DNA of 64,000 nt from Cycas panzhihuaensis (Eukaryota > Cycadophyta), in the NCBI GenBank assembly GCA_023213395.1, contig CM041465.1, positions 114,273,741-114,337,740 on the forward strand, read 5' to 3'. The notes beneath the pieces are model-generated. The model was given only the letters and a program-made list of their open reading frames with translations, was not told where the DNA came from and did not search any database. Made by a program: the position numbers and the translations under genes. Of this stretch, positions 36,818-47,857 are shown piece by piece (positions within the stretch are counted from its first letter, which is position 1; every line of letters starts with the position of its first letter).

Positions 36818-37460
36818 TGTTGAGAATAGAAGGTCCAACCCTCTAACAGCCACCAAGATCTATTACTTTCTTACAACTAGTTACAGAAATGAAATATACA
36901 AATTACATACAAGTTCTTAAAACCAGAGATTATACAGTAACAAGACAATGAAAGCCAAACATCACATGTGCACCCGATATAACGTGGTAAAACCCTAATA
37001 GTGTGCTAGGGAAACATCTACACAAGAAAGATATCAATCTTTATTGCTACAGAATGGAGAAAATAGTATATCATAGATACAGAATGCTCTCTGGAACAAC
37101 AATCAGCTGCCGCCCTCTTCATAGTACATTGCATAACATTACAACATAATAAGAAAAGCCCTAAAACGGGCTACATAAGAGGACATCTAAGACCTAAAAT
37201 CTCAACCGTAGAATCTAGAGTATTTTAATTGTACGACCCTGATTCTCTTTACACTTTAATAAGGTTTACATGGTCAATTTTTCAGGTCGGGAGCTATTGC
37301 CCCCAAACCCCCTCCTAGCGGGGGGCGTTCCACACCCCCGCACCCCCTAGCCAAGGGGGGCCCGCCCCCCTTGAAACCCCCCAAGAAAGATTAGGAGGGG
37401 AAACCGCGTCGAAAACAGGCCATAATTTTAGGCCTATAATTGTTATCACAATACCCAACA
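36818..37460 (-). repeat. 3' LTR of element F, 643 bp
   Basis: TGTTGAGAATAG to CAATACCCAACA. The inner end abuts minus-strand GTTAAGGTGGAGAT (37461-37474), the polypurine tract. It includes a C-rich block (37297-37395) with a 10-bp-arm hairpin at 37352-37361/37364-37373. Confidence 0.92.
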
Positions 37461-37474
37461 ATCTCCACCTTAAC

Positions 37475-37796
37475 AACAATTACCTGCTACCTTTCCTGGA
37501 TCCTTCATCATCTTTTCTACAAGCCAAGAGAAGTCAAATACCATTTGAACTTCTCTAATGGTATTAGTTTGGTGAATATATCAGCATAATTTTGATTGGT
37601 GTGAATCTTCTCAAGTGCCACTCCACCTGCTTCCACAACCTATCTAACAAAATGGTACTTTAGAGCAATATGCTTTGTTCTACTGTGATAAGCTAGATTC
37701 TTGGCTAGGTAAATAGCACTTTGACTATTACAAAATACCTTTACATTTTCCTATCTCCTTCCAAGCTCAACCAATAGACCCTATAACCATATTGCT
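37475..37796 (-). pseudogene. RNase H C-terminal part of element F
   Basis: The continuation of the RNase H cut by G: VFCNSQSAIYLAKNLAYHSR, TKHIALKYHFVR, then NQNYADIFTKLIPLEKFK, the standard copia ending. Three stops (TAG). The right five bases TTGCT (37792-37796) are the target duplication of G. Confidence 0.85.
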
Positions 37797-38240
37797 TGAT
37801 GGAAAAAATATGGAGCCACAATGCTCTGATACCAAATGATGGAAAATATGCTTGCAAACTAACAGGTTAGAACATATATCAAATAAGTATAAACTGGTAT
37901 TGCATCAATACAGCAGTGTATCACCATTACAATAGCATAAACACATGAGAGCCTTGTTGTTCAATCCATTGTAGTAGAATGAGTATTCCAAATCTTCCTC
38001 AAAAGTAGGTGGTGTCTTTAGACACCGTGGTTGTACACCCTTAACATTTATAGTTTGGGGGAGGAGGAAACTCCTCAACCCCTGAATTCAAATTAATAAT
38101 AAAATAATACTAACTTAACTCAAATGAAACTAACTCAACTTACCTTAACTTACCTTGACATGTTGAGCATCACATGTCTAAATTGAGGTGCACAATCTTG
38201 GTAGGTATGAGGGAGTTGAGTGATGACATTACACCCAACA
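37797..38240 (-). repeat. 3' LTR of element G with 40-bp extension
   Basis: TGATGG... to ...ACACCCAACA. The purine tract CATTAAGGGGGAGAA (minus strand, 38241-38255) abuts it. The outer 40 bases (37797-37836) contain a second copy of the primer site (37823-37834) and a second LTR-like end at 37837. Confidence 0.92.
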
Positions 38241-38645
38241 TTCTCCCCCTTAATGTCAGCACGAACACTTGTATCTTTTCCTTGAACTTGTGGGCCGGTA
38301 CTTGAAAAAACTTTGAAATTCCAATCTTGATCTTTGTCAATGCTTCTCACCCTTATAGTCACATATATCTCTTGATTATAGAATGATGTAGGAAGACTAT
38401 AGGTAGATGAAACTTGATGCAAAAGTAGATGAGTAGCTGTAATTTGGACTTGAACTTTTATACTCTTTATGCTTTGAACAGTTGTCATATCACCAGGTTC
38501 ATTCTTCGTTATGTCATAAGATTCGTCTTCATGATGCTCCCCCTCAAATGGAGGATCAAACCCTTGTGCAACAAGGTGGTCCTGCATTTGATCTGAATCT
38601 TTATTGGTGTTGCCGTCATGATCTACATTACATCACTGTCTCACA
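38241..38645 (-). pseudogene. Integrase-RT linker fragment of element G
   Basis: The open piece 38150-38587 runs into the 3' LTR. Upstream in the same frame is SPIVFDETFDEH, which resembles the DVIFDE phrase ending copia integrase, followed by an acidic stretch (EGEHHEDESYD) like the pre-RT linker. No RT motif follows. The rest (VQVQITATHLLLHQ and on) is unrecognised. Confidence 0.45.
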
Positions 38646-38939
38646 TGCTCATCAAAAGTTTCATCAAATACGATTGGGGATATCTCCCCCATAAATGGAA
38701 ATCAATAAATCCCAAACAGACTTAGATGTTGTTAATTCAGAAACTAGTGAAAATACATCATCATTCATAGTGCAAAATAATAAACCTAATACTTCATTAT
38801 CTTTTCTAAAGTTTTCTTTAATGCTAAGGTCACATTCATGTTGTAAATACTTTAAAAGATCATGTTCAATAAAATAAGTGTGCATAGTATCATACCATAA
38901 TGAATAGTTATGGCCATTGAAAATGGGGAATTGTGCCAT
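38646..38939 (-). pseudogene. gag N-terminal fragment of element G
   Basis: ATG at 38937-38939. MAQFPIFNGHNYSLWYDTMH is the copia gag N-terminal signature (FxGxNYxxW), followed by YLQHECDLS and a UBN2-like stretch (LISELTTSKSVWDLL-type; read SELTTSKSVWDLLISIYGG). It breaks after 90 codons where the copia gag core would continue, and the integrase-linker fragment follows almost at once. Placement 4 kb from the 5' LTR and 300 bases from the 3' LTR is unusual for gag. Confidence 0.65.
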
Positions 38940-41900
38940 TTTGAAAGTAATTTAATCAATAAGAAAATGATGATAAGATCAAGTAGAAATCTTGAGTAAA
39001 CAATGAGATATAAACTAGAATTTTCTTTACAATTTTGAACGAAGACAAGCTTGTTAGGATGAATATATATACTCAACTTTAGCATTGAAAACTATATTGA
39101 ATGAGGTCAGAATAGCTTAAAATTTTATCAATATGTAGATTGCTGAAATGTGAATCCAATAAGATAGACGGTTTTGAAAAATGATACCAATAAGTCACGT
39201 TTTGAATGATGCTAAGAAAAGGACCTCCTTATGGAGCCTAACAGGAGCAAGGTAGGCAAAAATTGTATAAAAGTATTAATTAATCCTTAGAAAAGCTGAA
39301 CAAATGATCAAATATTATTGATGAAGTAATTAATATTCTGCCAATTGAAAAAATTTGAAAGAATATATTAACCAGGTGTAAAAAAATAGATTTAGGCCAA
39401 TAAAATGACTCAACTTTAGCTGATTTGAAATATAAGCAAAATATGTCAAAATATATGAAAAAATATATCACGGTGAAGAGAAATGAGTCAGCTTCCCAAC
39501 GAAGCTGACGGAAATGAAATCTGATAAAAATTGCAAAAGTTATAGTGAAAAAGGTTATAAGTATCTTTATGGAGAATGGTCAAGAAACAGGTAAGATCAA
39601 CTAATTTTCTTATTTTAACGATTAAAATATTAGTAAAAATGAAGTCAAAAAATTAAAGTAAAAGATGGGTATTAGAGTCTATATGACGTAGATCACAATA
39701 GAAAAAATTTGGATACAAAACAGTTTACCAACAATAAATAGCAGCCAGTTCTAAAACCGATTTTATCAAAAATGTAAAAACTGCTGAAATTTCGAAAGTC
39801 CAATGTTAAAAAAGGTGAAACAAGGTCAAATGAGCACCAAATCGGTCTTATGACCAGTCGAAATTGATCTACGAAAAATTTATGATCTGATGGCGTAGGT
39901 TTCGTCTGAAACCGATGAGCCAAAAAGAAGTTATGGCCAAAAAAGCGCCAATAACCCTATATAAAATAAAATTTGAAAAAAAATAAAAGGAAAACGTTTA
40001 AAAACCTTTTTGGAAAATGCTAGTAGTCACCTGACAGTGAAATGGAACCGGGGGCTGAAAGATTAAACCCTTAAAATCAGATTTAAAAGTTTATTCAATT
40101 AAATTTAATTTTTTTTTAAACTTAGGCTAAAATGTATATATAAAAAGGAAATGAAAAAATGGCTGCCACCGTTGGCACGCCAAATGATAAATAATTGCAG
40201 TCGGCCCTATAAAATCAAATCATGCACTTAATATATAATCGTATAATTACTTACGGCACTATAAAGTCGGCTCGATATGCATATAAAAATCGAGTCAAAA
40301 TATATTAATGTATATATACCGAATCAAAAAGCGAGGCCTTGCGGATCGTGATCGCGCCAAAGGAAAGGCTATCCGAGGCCGATAGGCTGCGCAGACAGAG
40401 GACGGCCCAAGGCCCAATACGGGATCGGGAGGCCTTGAAGGGCAGCGAGAATACTCTAGAAGGCGGCATTCAGAAGACACAGCTGAAATAATGATAAAAT
40501 GGCAGCAAACAAGAATAATACACAGTTGTAATAGATAAACGGAACGGCTAAACGCAGCAATGAATGTTGCAACGCCAATGAATGATCACGCGATGGCGAT
40601 TAATGAAACGGAGAAACGCTGAAACGGCAAAGAATCAATGCACACGCACATGCAAAGACGGGGCAGATGCAGATCGCAAATATACAACGCATAAAGTAAA
40701 AAGGGCAAAGACGCGCCGATGATTATAGGCAGAATCGAGGATCAGATCCAGACAAATAATAAACAAAAGCGAGCACCAGATGGATAATAATCAAAAGCGA
40801 GCACAGAGGCGGCCGAAGAAGATTCCAGCGTCTTCCGGCGATCAAAGCAATGATGGCGGGGTGGCAAGCAATAACGAGGCACAGCCACGAAGAACAATAT
40901 AATGGTCTGAATTCGATGAATAATTAGAATCAAAAGGCAAACAGCAATGAATAAATGAAGCTAATAGTGAATCACCGTAAAACGACAAGCCAACAATTAG
41001 AGAATCTCTGCCTTAACTTAGCTACTGAATCACTGTATTAACACGGTAGCAGGCCGAAGGGCTACACAACCGTCGAGAAGGCGCAATGAATAAGGGGCGG
41101 CGCAAAGCTCAAAGCGATAGACGGCAGATGAACTGTGCAAAGCCCGAGGAGACGGCGGAGCAATGGCGAGCGAGGCACCTTTGTTGCGGCCAGGAGGCGG
41201 GCAATGGCGTAGCAACCGGGCAACCTAGCAAAGACACGCCGAAGCGGGCGTTTGAGCAGCAAGAGCCCCACGTAGAGGCGAGGCGATTGAACGTCGTCAA
41301 GGCGGCGCGGGGCGTCTGTGGAAGGAGGCGGGCTCAAGCAGGAGACCTTGAGCGGGCAAAACGCAAGGAAGTTGAGCAAAGTCAAGAAGAGTTAATCTGG
41401 TAAAAGATGGGCAAATGCACATGCCCTACAAAAGAAGAGCAAATTGCTTTATTTCAAGAGAAGTTGAGTAAAGTTGAAACAAAAAGAGAAGATGCTCTGT
41501 CAGAACAACAAAGATTAAAAGCTCTTGAATCAGAAGTTCGACGGCTTAAATGTGTGCTTAGTGATTCTGAGATCAAGGTTGTGCAACTGAAGGATGATGC
41601 AAGGACACTGGAGACAAACATAGATGAACTAACAAATAATTCTTTGGTATAGAGAGAAAGGCTAAAAAATTTTGTTTGAATTTTTTTAATTCTATTGACT
41701 TCAAAATTCGATCGATAGACAACCAGCATTGACAAGATATAGAAATCTATTTTCAAATTTCATCTGCTTAAAAAGTCAACCGGCAAGCAAACAATGTTAA
41801 TGTGATCTAAGTTAGTGTGAAGGAGAGCCCAGATACGTGGGACAATCACAGTCAAGCAACAAGGCATCAACAAGATAGACACAGTCAAACGACTGCACAA

Positions 41901-43090
41901 AGTTGATTTCAAATTGCAGCCAATAACTATTAAATGGTAGCTCCGAATAACAGCAATGTCCAAAATGAAGATATTTATACAAAAAAAATCATGAAAAAAT
42001 GAGTTTTTTTTGTTGTATACTCTTTGTACCATATGTATATCATGAAAAAATTGCACAATATCATAAGATGTACAGGTTGAGGTAGTCTTGCCTGGGCTAT
42101 ATGCCAGATCTTGTAAAAAATTGATGAAAAAATATATCAAATAAAAATATACATATATGTATGTTTCAAGTATAACAGGTCTTTGCTATATGATGTTGAT
42201 GACTTCTTAACAGAATAGATGATTGTGGTTCTGTATTTGTCTTTTCCTTCACAAAACTTTCTTCATATAATTATAAGTAGTAGAAGCATAAACTCAAAAA
42301 ACACATCAATGAAACCAGATGAAGGAAAATATGTGTATATGTGTTTTGAAATCTGTTCAAATATATTGCAAATATATCAAGAAATATGTGTTTAAAATTA
42401 AAAAAATATATGAAGAACCTGGTACACGTAGTTGTAGCTGATTTTGTAGCTGAAAATAAGCTTCAAAAGCTTCCAATATACAGATCTGCAATGTATTCTC
42501 CTCAAAAAATGCTAAATATACTCCAGAAATTGTAGATCTATAAAAAACTTGAAAATATAGTCAAACAATATAATGAAAAAATATAGATCTGAAATGAATG
42601 TAGCAGAAAATGCTGAAATTTTTGATAAAATAAGTAGATCTATAATAAAATAGCAGATCTGAAGTAACAAATTGCAGATCTTTGAAAAAACTTGATAACT
42701 TTTGTATACAGCTGATGCTCTTTTACAAATCTGCAAAAAATATCAAATAAGTAGATAAAAAACTTGTAAACTTTCAAAATATATGATAAATCTGTAACTC
42801 TGAAGAGAAAATAACTTGAATATGAAAATAAAACTTGAATGTATATAGCTTGCTGCTGAAAAATCCTTTGTAAATCTGCACAAATCTGAAAATAGATCTC
42901 AGTAATATTTGTTGAACCAGAAATATAGCTCAATAATAATCAAAATCTGCTGAAATAATATATAAAACTTGCTAAAAATTTCAGAAAACAAATCTAGTTA
43001 ATATATATTGCTTGTAATAAAAAATCTGTTGTAAAATGCCAGTAGATCTTGGTGCTCTTCTTCAAAGCTTCAGCAGGTCAGCAATCGCCT
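38940..43090 (-). other. Long internal region of element G
   Basis: About 4.1 kb between primer site and gag. The right half (41660-43090) and left half (38940-40300) are strongly AT-rich with repeated AATATAT and TAGATCTG-like phrases. The middle (about 40320-41400) is clearly GC-richer and CpG-bearing. No sense-strand ORF is convincing; one plus-strand ORF is listed separately. Confidence 0.55.
41086..41652 (+). pseudogene. Coiled-coil ORF antisense to element G
   Basis: Two plus-strand open pieces (41086-41403 and 41407-41652) are in the same frame, separated by one TAA and one Lys codon. The second encodes EEQIALFQEKLSKVETKRED and continues with SEQQRLKALESEVRRLK and DARTLETNIDELTNN, a regular heptad coiled coil of about 75 residues. 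The first is basic and Arg/Gln/Glu-rich. It looks unlike gag or pol and lies at the edge of the GC-rich block, so a captured host gene fragment is a reasonable guess. I do not recognise the parent protein, and the first piece could be chance. Confidence 0.45.
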
Positions 43091-43102
43091 GCTCTGATAC
43101 CA
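43091..43102 (-). promoter_or_regulatory. Primer binding site of element G
   Basis: Minus strand TGGTATCAGAGC, an exact tRNA-iMet-type site, two bases from the LTR at 43105. A second identical copy lies inside the LTR at 43131-43142. Confidence 0.9.
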
Positions 43103-43104
43103 AA

Positions 43105-43550
43105 TGATGGAAAAAATATGGAGCCACAATGCTCTGATACCAAATGATGGAAAATATGCTTGCAAACTAACAGGTTAGAACATATATCAAATAAGTATAA
43201 ACTGGTATTGCATCAATACAGCAGTGTATCACCATTACAATAGCATAAACACATGAGAGCCTTGTTGTTCAATCCATTGTAGTAGAATGAGTATTCCAAA
43301 TCTTCCTCAAAAGTAGGTGGTGTCTTAAGACACCAGGGTTGTACACCCCTTAACATTTATAGTTTGGGGGAGGAGGGAAACTCCTCAACCCCTGAATTCA
43401 AATTAATAATAAAATAATACTAACTTAACTCAAATGAAACTAACTCAACTTACCTTAACTTACCTTGACATGTTGAGCATCACATGTCTAAATTGAGGTG
43501 CACAATCCTGGTAGGTATGAGGGAGTTGAGTGATGACATTACACCCAACA
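43105..43550 (-). repeat. 5' LTR of element G with 40-bp extension
   Basis: A near-identical partner of 37797-38240; by eye it differs by a handful of substitutions and two or three single-base indels. The inner 40 bases (43105-43144) are the extension with the captured primer site. Confidence 0.92.
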
Positions 43551-43555
43551 TTGCT

Positions 43556-44058
43556 TCTTTACAATCATGTGCTACAGTAATATATTCAGCTTCTGTGGTT
43601 GACAGTGCAATTGTGCTCTGCAATTTGGACATCCAACTAACTGGACCATTTGCAAGAGTGAAAACATAACCTAAAGTAGACCTTCTTTTGTCTAAATCTC
43701 CTGCAAAATCTAAATCGACATATCCACAAACCTGATTTCCTGTACCTCTAAAGGTGATGCAGTAATCACTAGCGCCTCTCAAATACTGAAGCACCCATTT
43801 CACTGCAGCCCAATGCTCCTTTCCTAGTTTTTCCATAAACCTGCTAACTACACCGACTGCATGTGAAATATCAGGTCTTGTGCATACCATGGCATACATC
43901 AAACTTCCTACTGCACTGGCATAAGGCACACGAGACATATAAGCTTTTTCTTCTTCACTACTAGGACTCATATTAGATGAAAGCTTGAAGTGGGAAGCCA
44001 CTGGGATACTCACTGGTTTCACATTTGCTATCCCAAACCTGATTAGCACCTTCTCCAC
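43556..44058 (-). pseudogene. RNase H N-terminal part of element F
   Basis: Open from 44058 to the G insertion. It encodes the end of RT (EKVLIRFGIANVKPVSIPVA), then MYAMVCTRPDISHAVGVVSR, the AVKWVLQYLRG box, GYVDLDFAGDLDKRRSTLGY and LSTTEAEYI, the standard copia RNase H. The open frame as read continues through the TTGCT duplication into G's LTR. Confidence 0.9.
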
Positions 44059-44950
44059 ATATTTCTGTTGTGATAACTATAGCTTACCACTTTTCCTGTC
44101 TCTATGTATCTCCATGCCTAAGATTTGTTTTGCAGCACCTAGATCCTTCATATCAAAAGTCCTAGCCAATTGAGCCTTTAGCTTATTGATTTCTACCATC
44201 CTCTTGCTTGCAACCAGCATGTCATCAACATATAACACCAAGATAATGAATCAGCCATTATCCATAAATTTGAAGTAAACACAATGATCATACTCACTTC
44301 TTTTGAAATTTTGGCTCTCCATGAAGGCATCAAACTTCTTGTACCACTGCCTGGGTGATTACTTTAGGCCATACAATGATTTCCTAAGCCTGCAAACAAG
44401 TCTTTTCCTGCCATCTTGTACAAACCCCTCTGGTTGATCCATATAGATCTCCTCATCTAAATCTCCAAGTAGAAAACCTGTTTTTACATCTAACTGCTCT
44501 AACTCCAAATTGAGAGAAGCTACCAATGCTAACAGCACTCAAATTGAAATAAGTTTAATAACTGGTAAAAAGATCTCATGAAAGTCAATACCTAGTTTCT
44601 GTGCAAAGCATTTTGCCACCAGTTGTGCCCTGTATTTATCAACCTTTCCATCAACATCCGTTTTCTTTTTGAAAACCCACCTGCAACCAAAGTCTTCCTG
44701 CCATGTGGAAGTTCTACCAAGTCCCATGAATGCTTTTTCTTTAAGGCATCTATCTCTTCCTGCGTAGCCCTTATCCACTTCTCTCCATGGATATCATCTA
44801 CTGCTTCCTGATAACATGTGGGCTCACCATCATTAGAAACTAAAGCAATAGAAATAGAAGGGTTGTACCTTTCAGGTGGATGACTGACTCCTGTAGATCT
44901 TCTAATTGTTGGCAGAAGAGTATCCACATACTCCTGTGAATCTATCACGA
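44059..44950 (-). pseudogene. Reverse transcriptase of element F
   Basis: Copia RT with landmarks in order: EKWIRATQEEIDALKKKHSW, GCRWVFKKKTDVDGKVDKYR, LVAKCFAQKLGIDF, QLDVKTGFLLGDL, DQPEGFV, CRLRKSLYGLK and the catalytic box LYVDDMLVAS (near 44205-44235). A frameshift near 44690 and a few stops (for example near 44540, 44360, 44250) break it. The Tork lineage is suggested by these boxes and by gag. Confidence 0.88.
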
Positions 44951-45067
44951 TTCATCTTCGTAAAGATCTTCATGCTCTTCCGATTCCACGGATGGCTACA
45001 TTTCAAACTTAACTTGTTGATGTTCATCTCACGCTCCTATTTCATTTCAACTTCTACATCGCCGATT

Positions 45068-46260
45068 TTACAAGGGAGATTCATCAAATATGACATCTCT
45101 GTTAATGGTGATTTTGTGGGTAGTAGGATCCCACAACCTGTATCCCTTCACACCATCCTTATCACCATAACCAACAAAGATATATCTCTTAGATTTTGGG
45201 TCTAACTTTGAACGTTTACTTTTGTCAGTCCAGGCATAAGCATCACAACTAAAAACTTTTAAATTTGAACAATCACACAGATGTCCAGTCCATATCTCTT
45301 CAGGAATCTTACAATCTATTGCAACTGATGGTGACCTATTTACCAAATAGCAAGCTATTTGAACAGCTTCTGCCCACAAGCCCTGCTCCACTCCTGCATT
45401 ACTTAGCATGCTTCTTACTCTTTCCAGGAGTGTCCTATTCATGCGCTCAGCAATGCCATTTTGTTGCGGAGTATAGCTAGTGGTCTTGTGTCTTTCGATC
45501 CCAACTTCTCTGTAATAGTTCTTGAATTCCAAGGAGTTGAACTCACCTCCATTGTCAGTTCTTAAACATTTGATTATCTTACCAGTACTGTTCTCAACTA
45601 AAGCCTTGAACTGCTTAAACACACTGAAAACTTCAAATTTCCTTTTCAAAAAATAGACCCATACCTTCCTGGAGTAATCATCTATAAATGTGACAAAATA
45701 CAATGATCCTCCAGAAGATATTTTAGGGGCTAGTCCCCATACATCTGAATGTATGTAATCCAGAACGCCTTTACTAGTGTGACTCCCTACTTTAAACCTG
45801 AGTCTACAGTGTTTTCAGAAAACACAATGTTTACAAAAAGGCAAATCTGAAAGCTGCAAGTTAGGAAGCAACTTACGGTTTATCAGCACCTTAAGTCTTT
45901 TCTCACTCATGTGCCCAAGTCTTTGATGCCATAAAAGGTGATCTTCTACGCCTTTTGATGTCAGATTGCTGGCATCTATACTTCCCACTAAAATATAAAG
46001 ATTTCCTCTCTTTAAGGCTTTCATAACAACCAAGGCACCCTTTGACACCTTTAGGACTCCTTCATGACATGTATGTTTAAAACTACCCGAATCTAATTCA
46101 CCCAAGGAAATCAGGTTCCTTTTTAAATCAGGTACATGTCTAACCTCAGTTAATATTCTGACTACCCCATCAAACATCTTAATTCTGATGCTACCAATGC
46201 CCACTGTTTTACAAGAAACTTTGTTTCCCATAACCACATCACCACCATCGAGAGGTTGCT
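45068..46260 (-). pseudogene. Integrase (and protease end) of element F
   Basis: The open piece 45815-46237 holds the protease second half and the HHCC zinc region LLWHQRLGHMSEKRLKVL...LPFCKHC. One stop follows (TGA where Gly is usual). The core is open from 45703 to 45068 and keeps the catalytic triad: Asp in IHSDVWG (near 45750), Asp in RTDNGGEF, Glu in NGIAERMNR. It ends YIFVGYGDKDGVKGYRLWDP and DVIFDE, the standard copia integrase tail. Only about three stops in 400 codons. Confidence 0.9.
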
Positions 46261-47146
46261 ATGATGAGAACCAACTCCTATGTGGACACATATGGTATGA
46301 AGCACCTGAATCTAATAACCAGTCATGGTGATAATGAGAAACATTACAAGAAACCAAGACATCATCATCTATACCTTCATTAGACTCCACCTGATTTGCC
46401 TCCTTGGCAGGATCTTCCTTTTTCTGGAACTCCTTCCTTTTGTAACAATCCTTCTTGAGGTGACCGGTCTTATTACAATGCCAACACCTGAGCTTACTCT
46501 TTTTGCTCTTTGACTTGGATCTCAATGTATCCCTAGAGTTTTTTCCTCTCTCAAACATTCTACCCCTTACTGTCATGGCTTCTAGTGTGGAGGTTTCAAG
46601 ACTAGACTTCCTTCGCATTTCTTCCATTAGCAAAGCACTCACAACATAGTCATATTCCAATTCATCTATAGTGCTAAAATTGATTGAGGTGACAATATTA
46701 TCCTAGGATTCAGGTAATGAGCATAACAAGGTAACTGCCTTGTCTTCATCCTCAATTTTAACATCAATACTAGTCAATTGACAAATAATTTTTGTACCTT
46801 CCTTCATCCGTAACGAGTACAGTTGCCTCTTCAGGTAGATTTGGTTCATTATTGATTTGGTCATATACAGGCCTTCCAACCGGGTCCATAATCCTGCTGT
46901 CACCGCTCCCGTGATGTTAAACAAAACTTCATCTGCCAAGCACAATCGTATTGTGCTAAGTGCATTTTTATCTAAATCATCATGTTCATCATCGTCCATT
47001 CCCGCGGGTTTCTTCAATTTTCCTACAAGGGCTTTGTACAAACCCTACTATACAAGAATATCATACACTTTTAGCTTCCACAACTCGAAGTTGTTCTTGC
47101 CATTGAATTTCTCCACCTTAAACTTTGCACTTGCCAGTTTTGCCAT
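46261..47146 (-). pseudogene. gag and protease start of element F
   Basis: ATG at 47144-47146, about 55 bases inside the primer site, opens MAKLASAKFKVEKFNGKNNF. Then KVYDILV with two TAG codons where Tork gags have QQ; KALVGKLKKPAGMDD; KSIMNQIYLKRQLYSLRMKEG. The zinc knuckle CWHCNKTGHLKKDC is intact (near 46440-46485). The protease motif WLLDSGASYHMCPH (near 46285-46325) follows, then one stop. A further stop sits at PES.DNIV, where Trp is usual. Confidence 0.9.
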
Positions 47147-47199
47147 TTGGTGTAGAAAAGCCGACACCAAAACCCTTCACAAACGCACTACAAGAAAAA

Positions 47200-47216
47200 G
47201 AGTGGATCTGATACCA
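47200..47216 (-). promoter_or_regulatory. Primer binding site of element F
   Basis: Minus strand TGGTATCAGATCCACTC: tRNA-iMet type for the first ten bases, two bases inside the LTR at 47219. Confidence 0.85.
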
Positions 47217-47218
47217 CT

Positions 47219-47852
47219 TGTTGAGAATAGAAGGTCCAACCCTCTAACAGCCACCAAGATCTATTACTTTCTTATAACTAGTTACAGAAATGAAACATAC
47301 AAATTACATGCAAGTTCTTAAAACCAGAGATTATACAGTAACAAGACAATAAAAGCCAAACATCACATGTGCACCCGATATAACATGGTAAAACCCTGGC
47401 AGTGTGCTAGGGAAACATCCACACAGGAAAGGTATTGATCTTTATTACTGCAGAATGGAGAAAATAGTACATCACAGATATAGAATGCTCTATGGAACAA
47501 CAATTAGCTATCACCCTCTTCATAGTACATTGCATAACATTACAACATAATAAGAAAAGCCCTAAAACGGGCTACATGAGAGGACATCTAAGACCTAAAA
47601 TCTCAACCGTAGAATCTAGGGTATTTTAATTGTACGACCCTGATTCTCTTTACACTTTAATAAGGTTTACATGGTCAATTTTAGGCCCGGGCTATCGCCT
47701 GAACCCTTCCTAGCGGGGCGTTCCCACCCCGTGCCCTCGGCCAAGGGGGGCTCCAACCCCCCTTGGAATCCCCCGAGAAAGATTAGAGGGGGAAACCACG
47801 CCAGAAACAGGCCATAATTTTAGGCCTATAATTGTTGTCACAATACCCAACA
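47219..47852 (-). repeat. 5' LTR of element F, 634 bp
   Basis: Same ends as 36818-37460. The C-rich block (about 47683-47790) is shorter than in the other LTR but keeps a hairpin: arms 47741-47750 and 47757-47766 with a 6-base loop. Confidence 0.92.
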
Positions 47853-47857
47853 GAGTT

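Larger units (their letters stand above)
37797..43550 (-). mobile_element. Element G: non-autonomous copia-like LTR element inserted in F
   Basis: Direct LTRs at 37797-38240 and 43105-43550, nearly identical, with perfect TTGCT duplications at 37792-37796 and 43551-43555. Minus orientation is set by the primer site next to the right LTR and a purine tract next to the left. The 4.9-kb interior encodes only a gag N-terminal piece and a linker fragment near its 3' end. Most of it is non-coding leader, including a GC-rich block and an antisense coiled-coil ORF. It must have used enzymes from another element. Confidence 0.92.
36818..47852 (-). mobile_element. Element F: Ty1-copia (Tork/Tnt1-like) inserted in E, hosting G
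   Basis: The LTRs 36818-37460 and 47219-47852 are in direct repeat. Perfect GAGTT duplications flank it at 36813-36817 and 47853-47857. The polyprotein is on the minus strand, with a primer site at the right LTR and a polypurine tract at the left. Without G it is about 5.3 kb, normal for copia. It is the least decayed pol in the window after G's LTRs. Confidence 0.93.
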
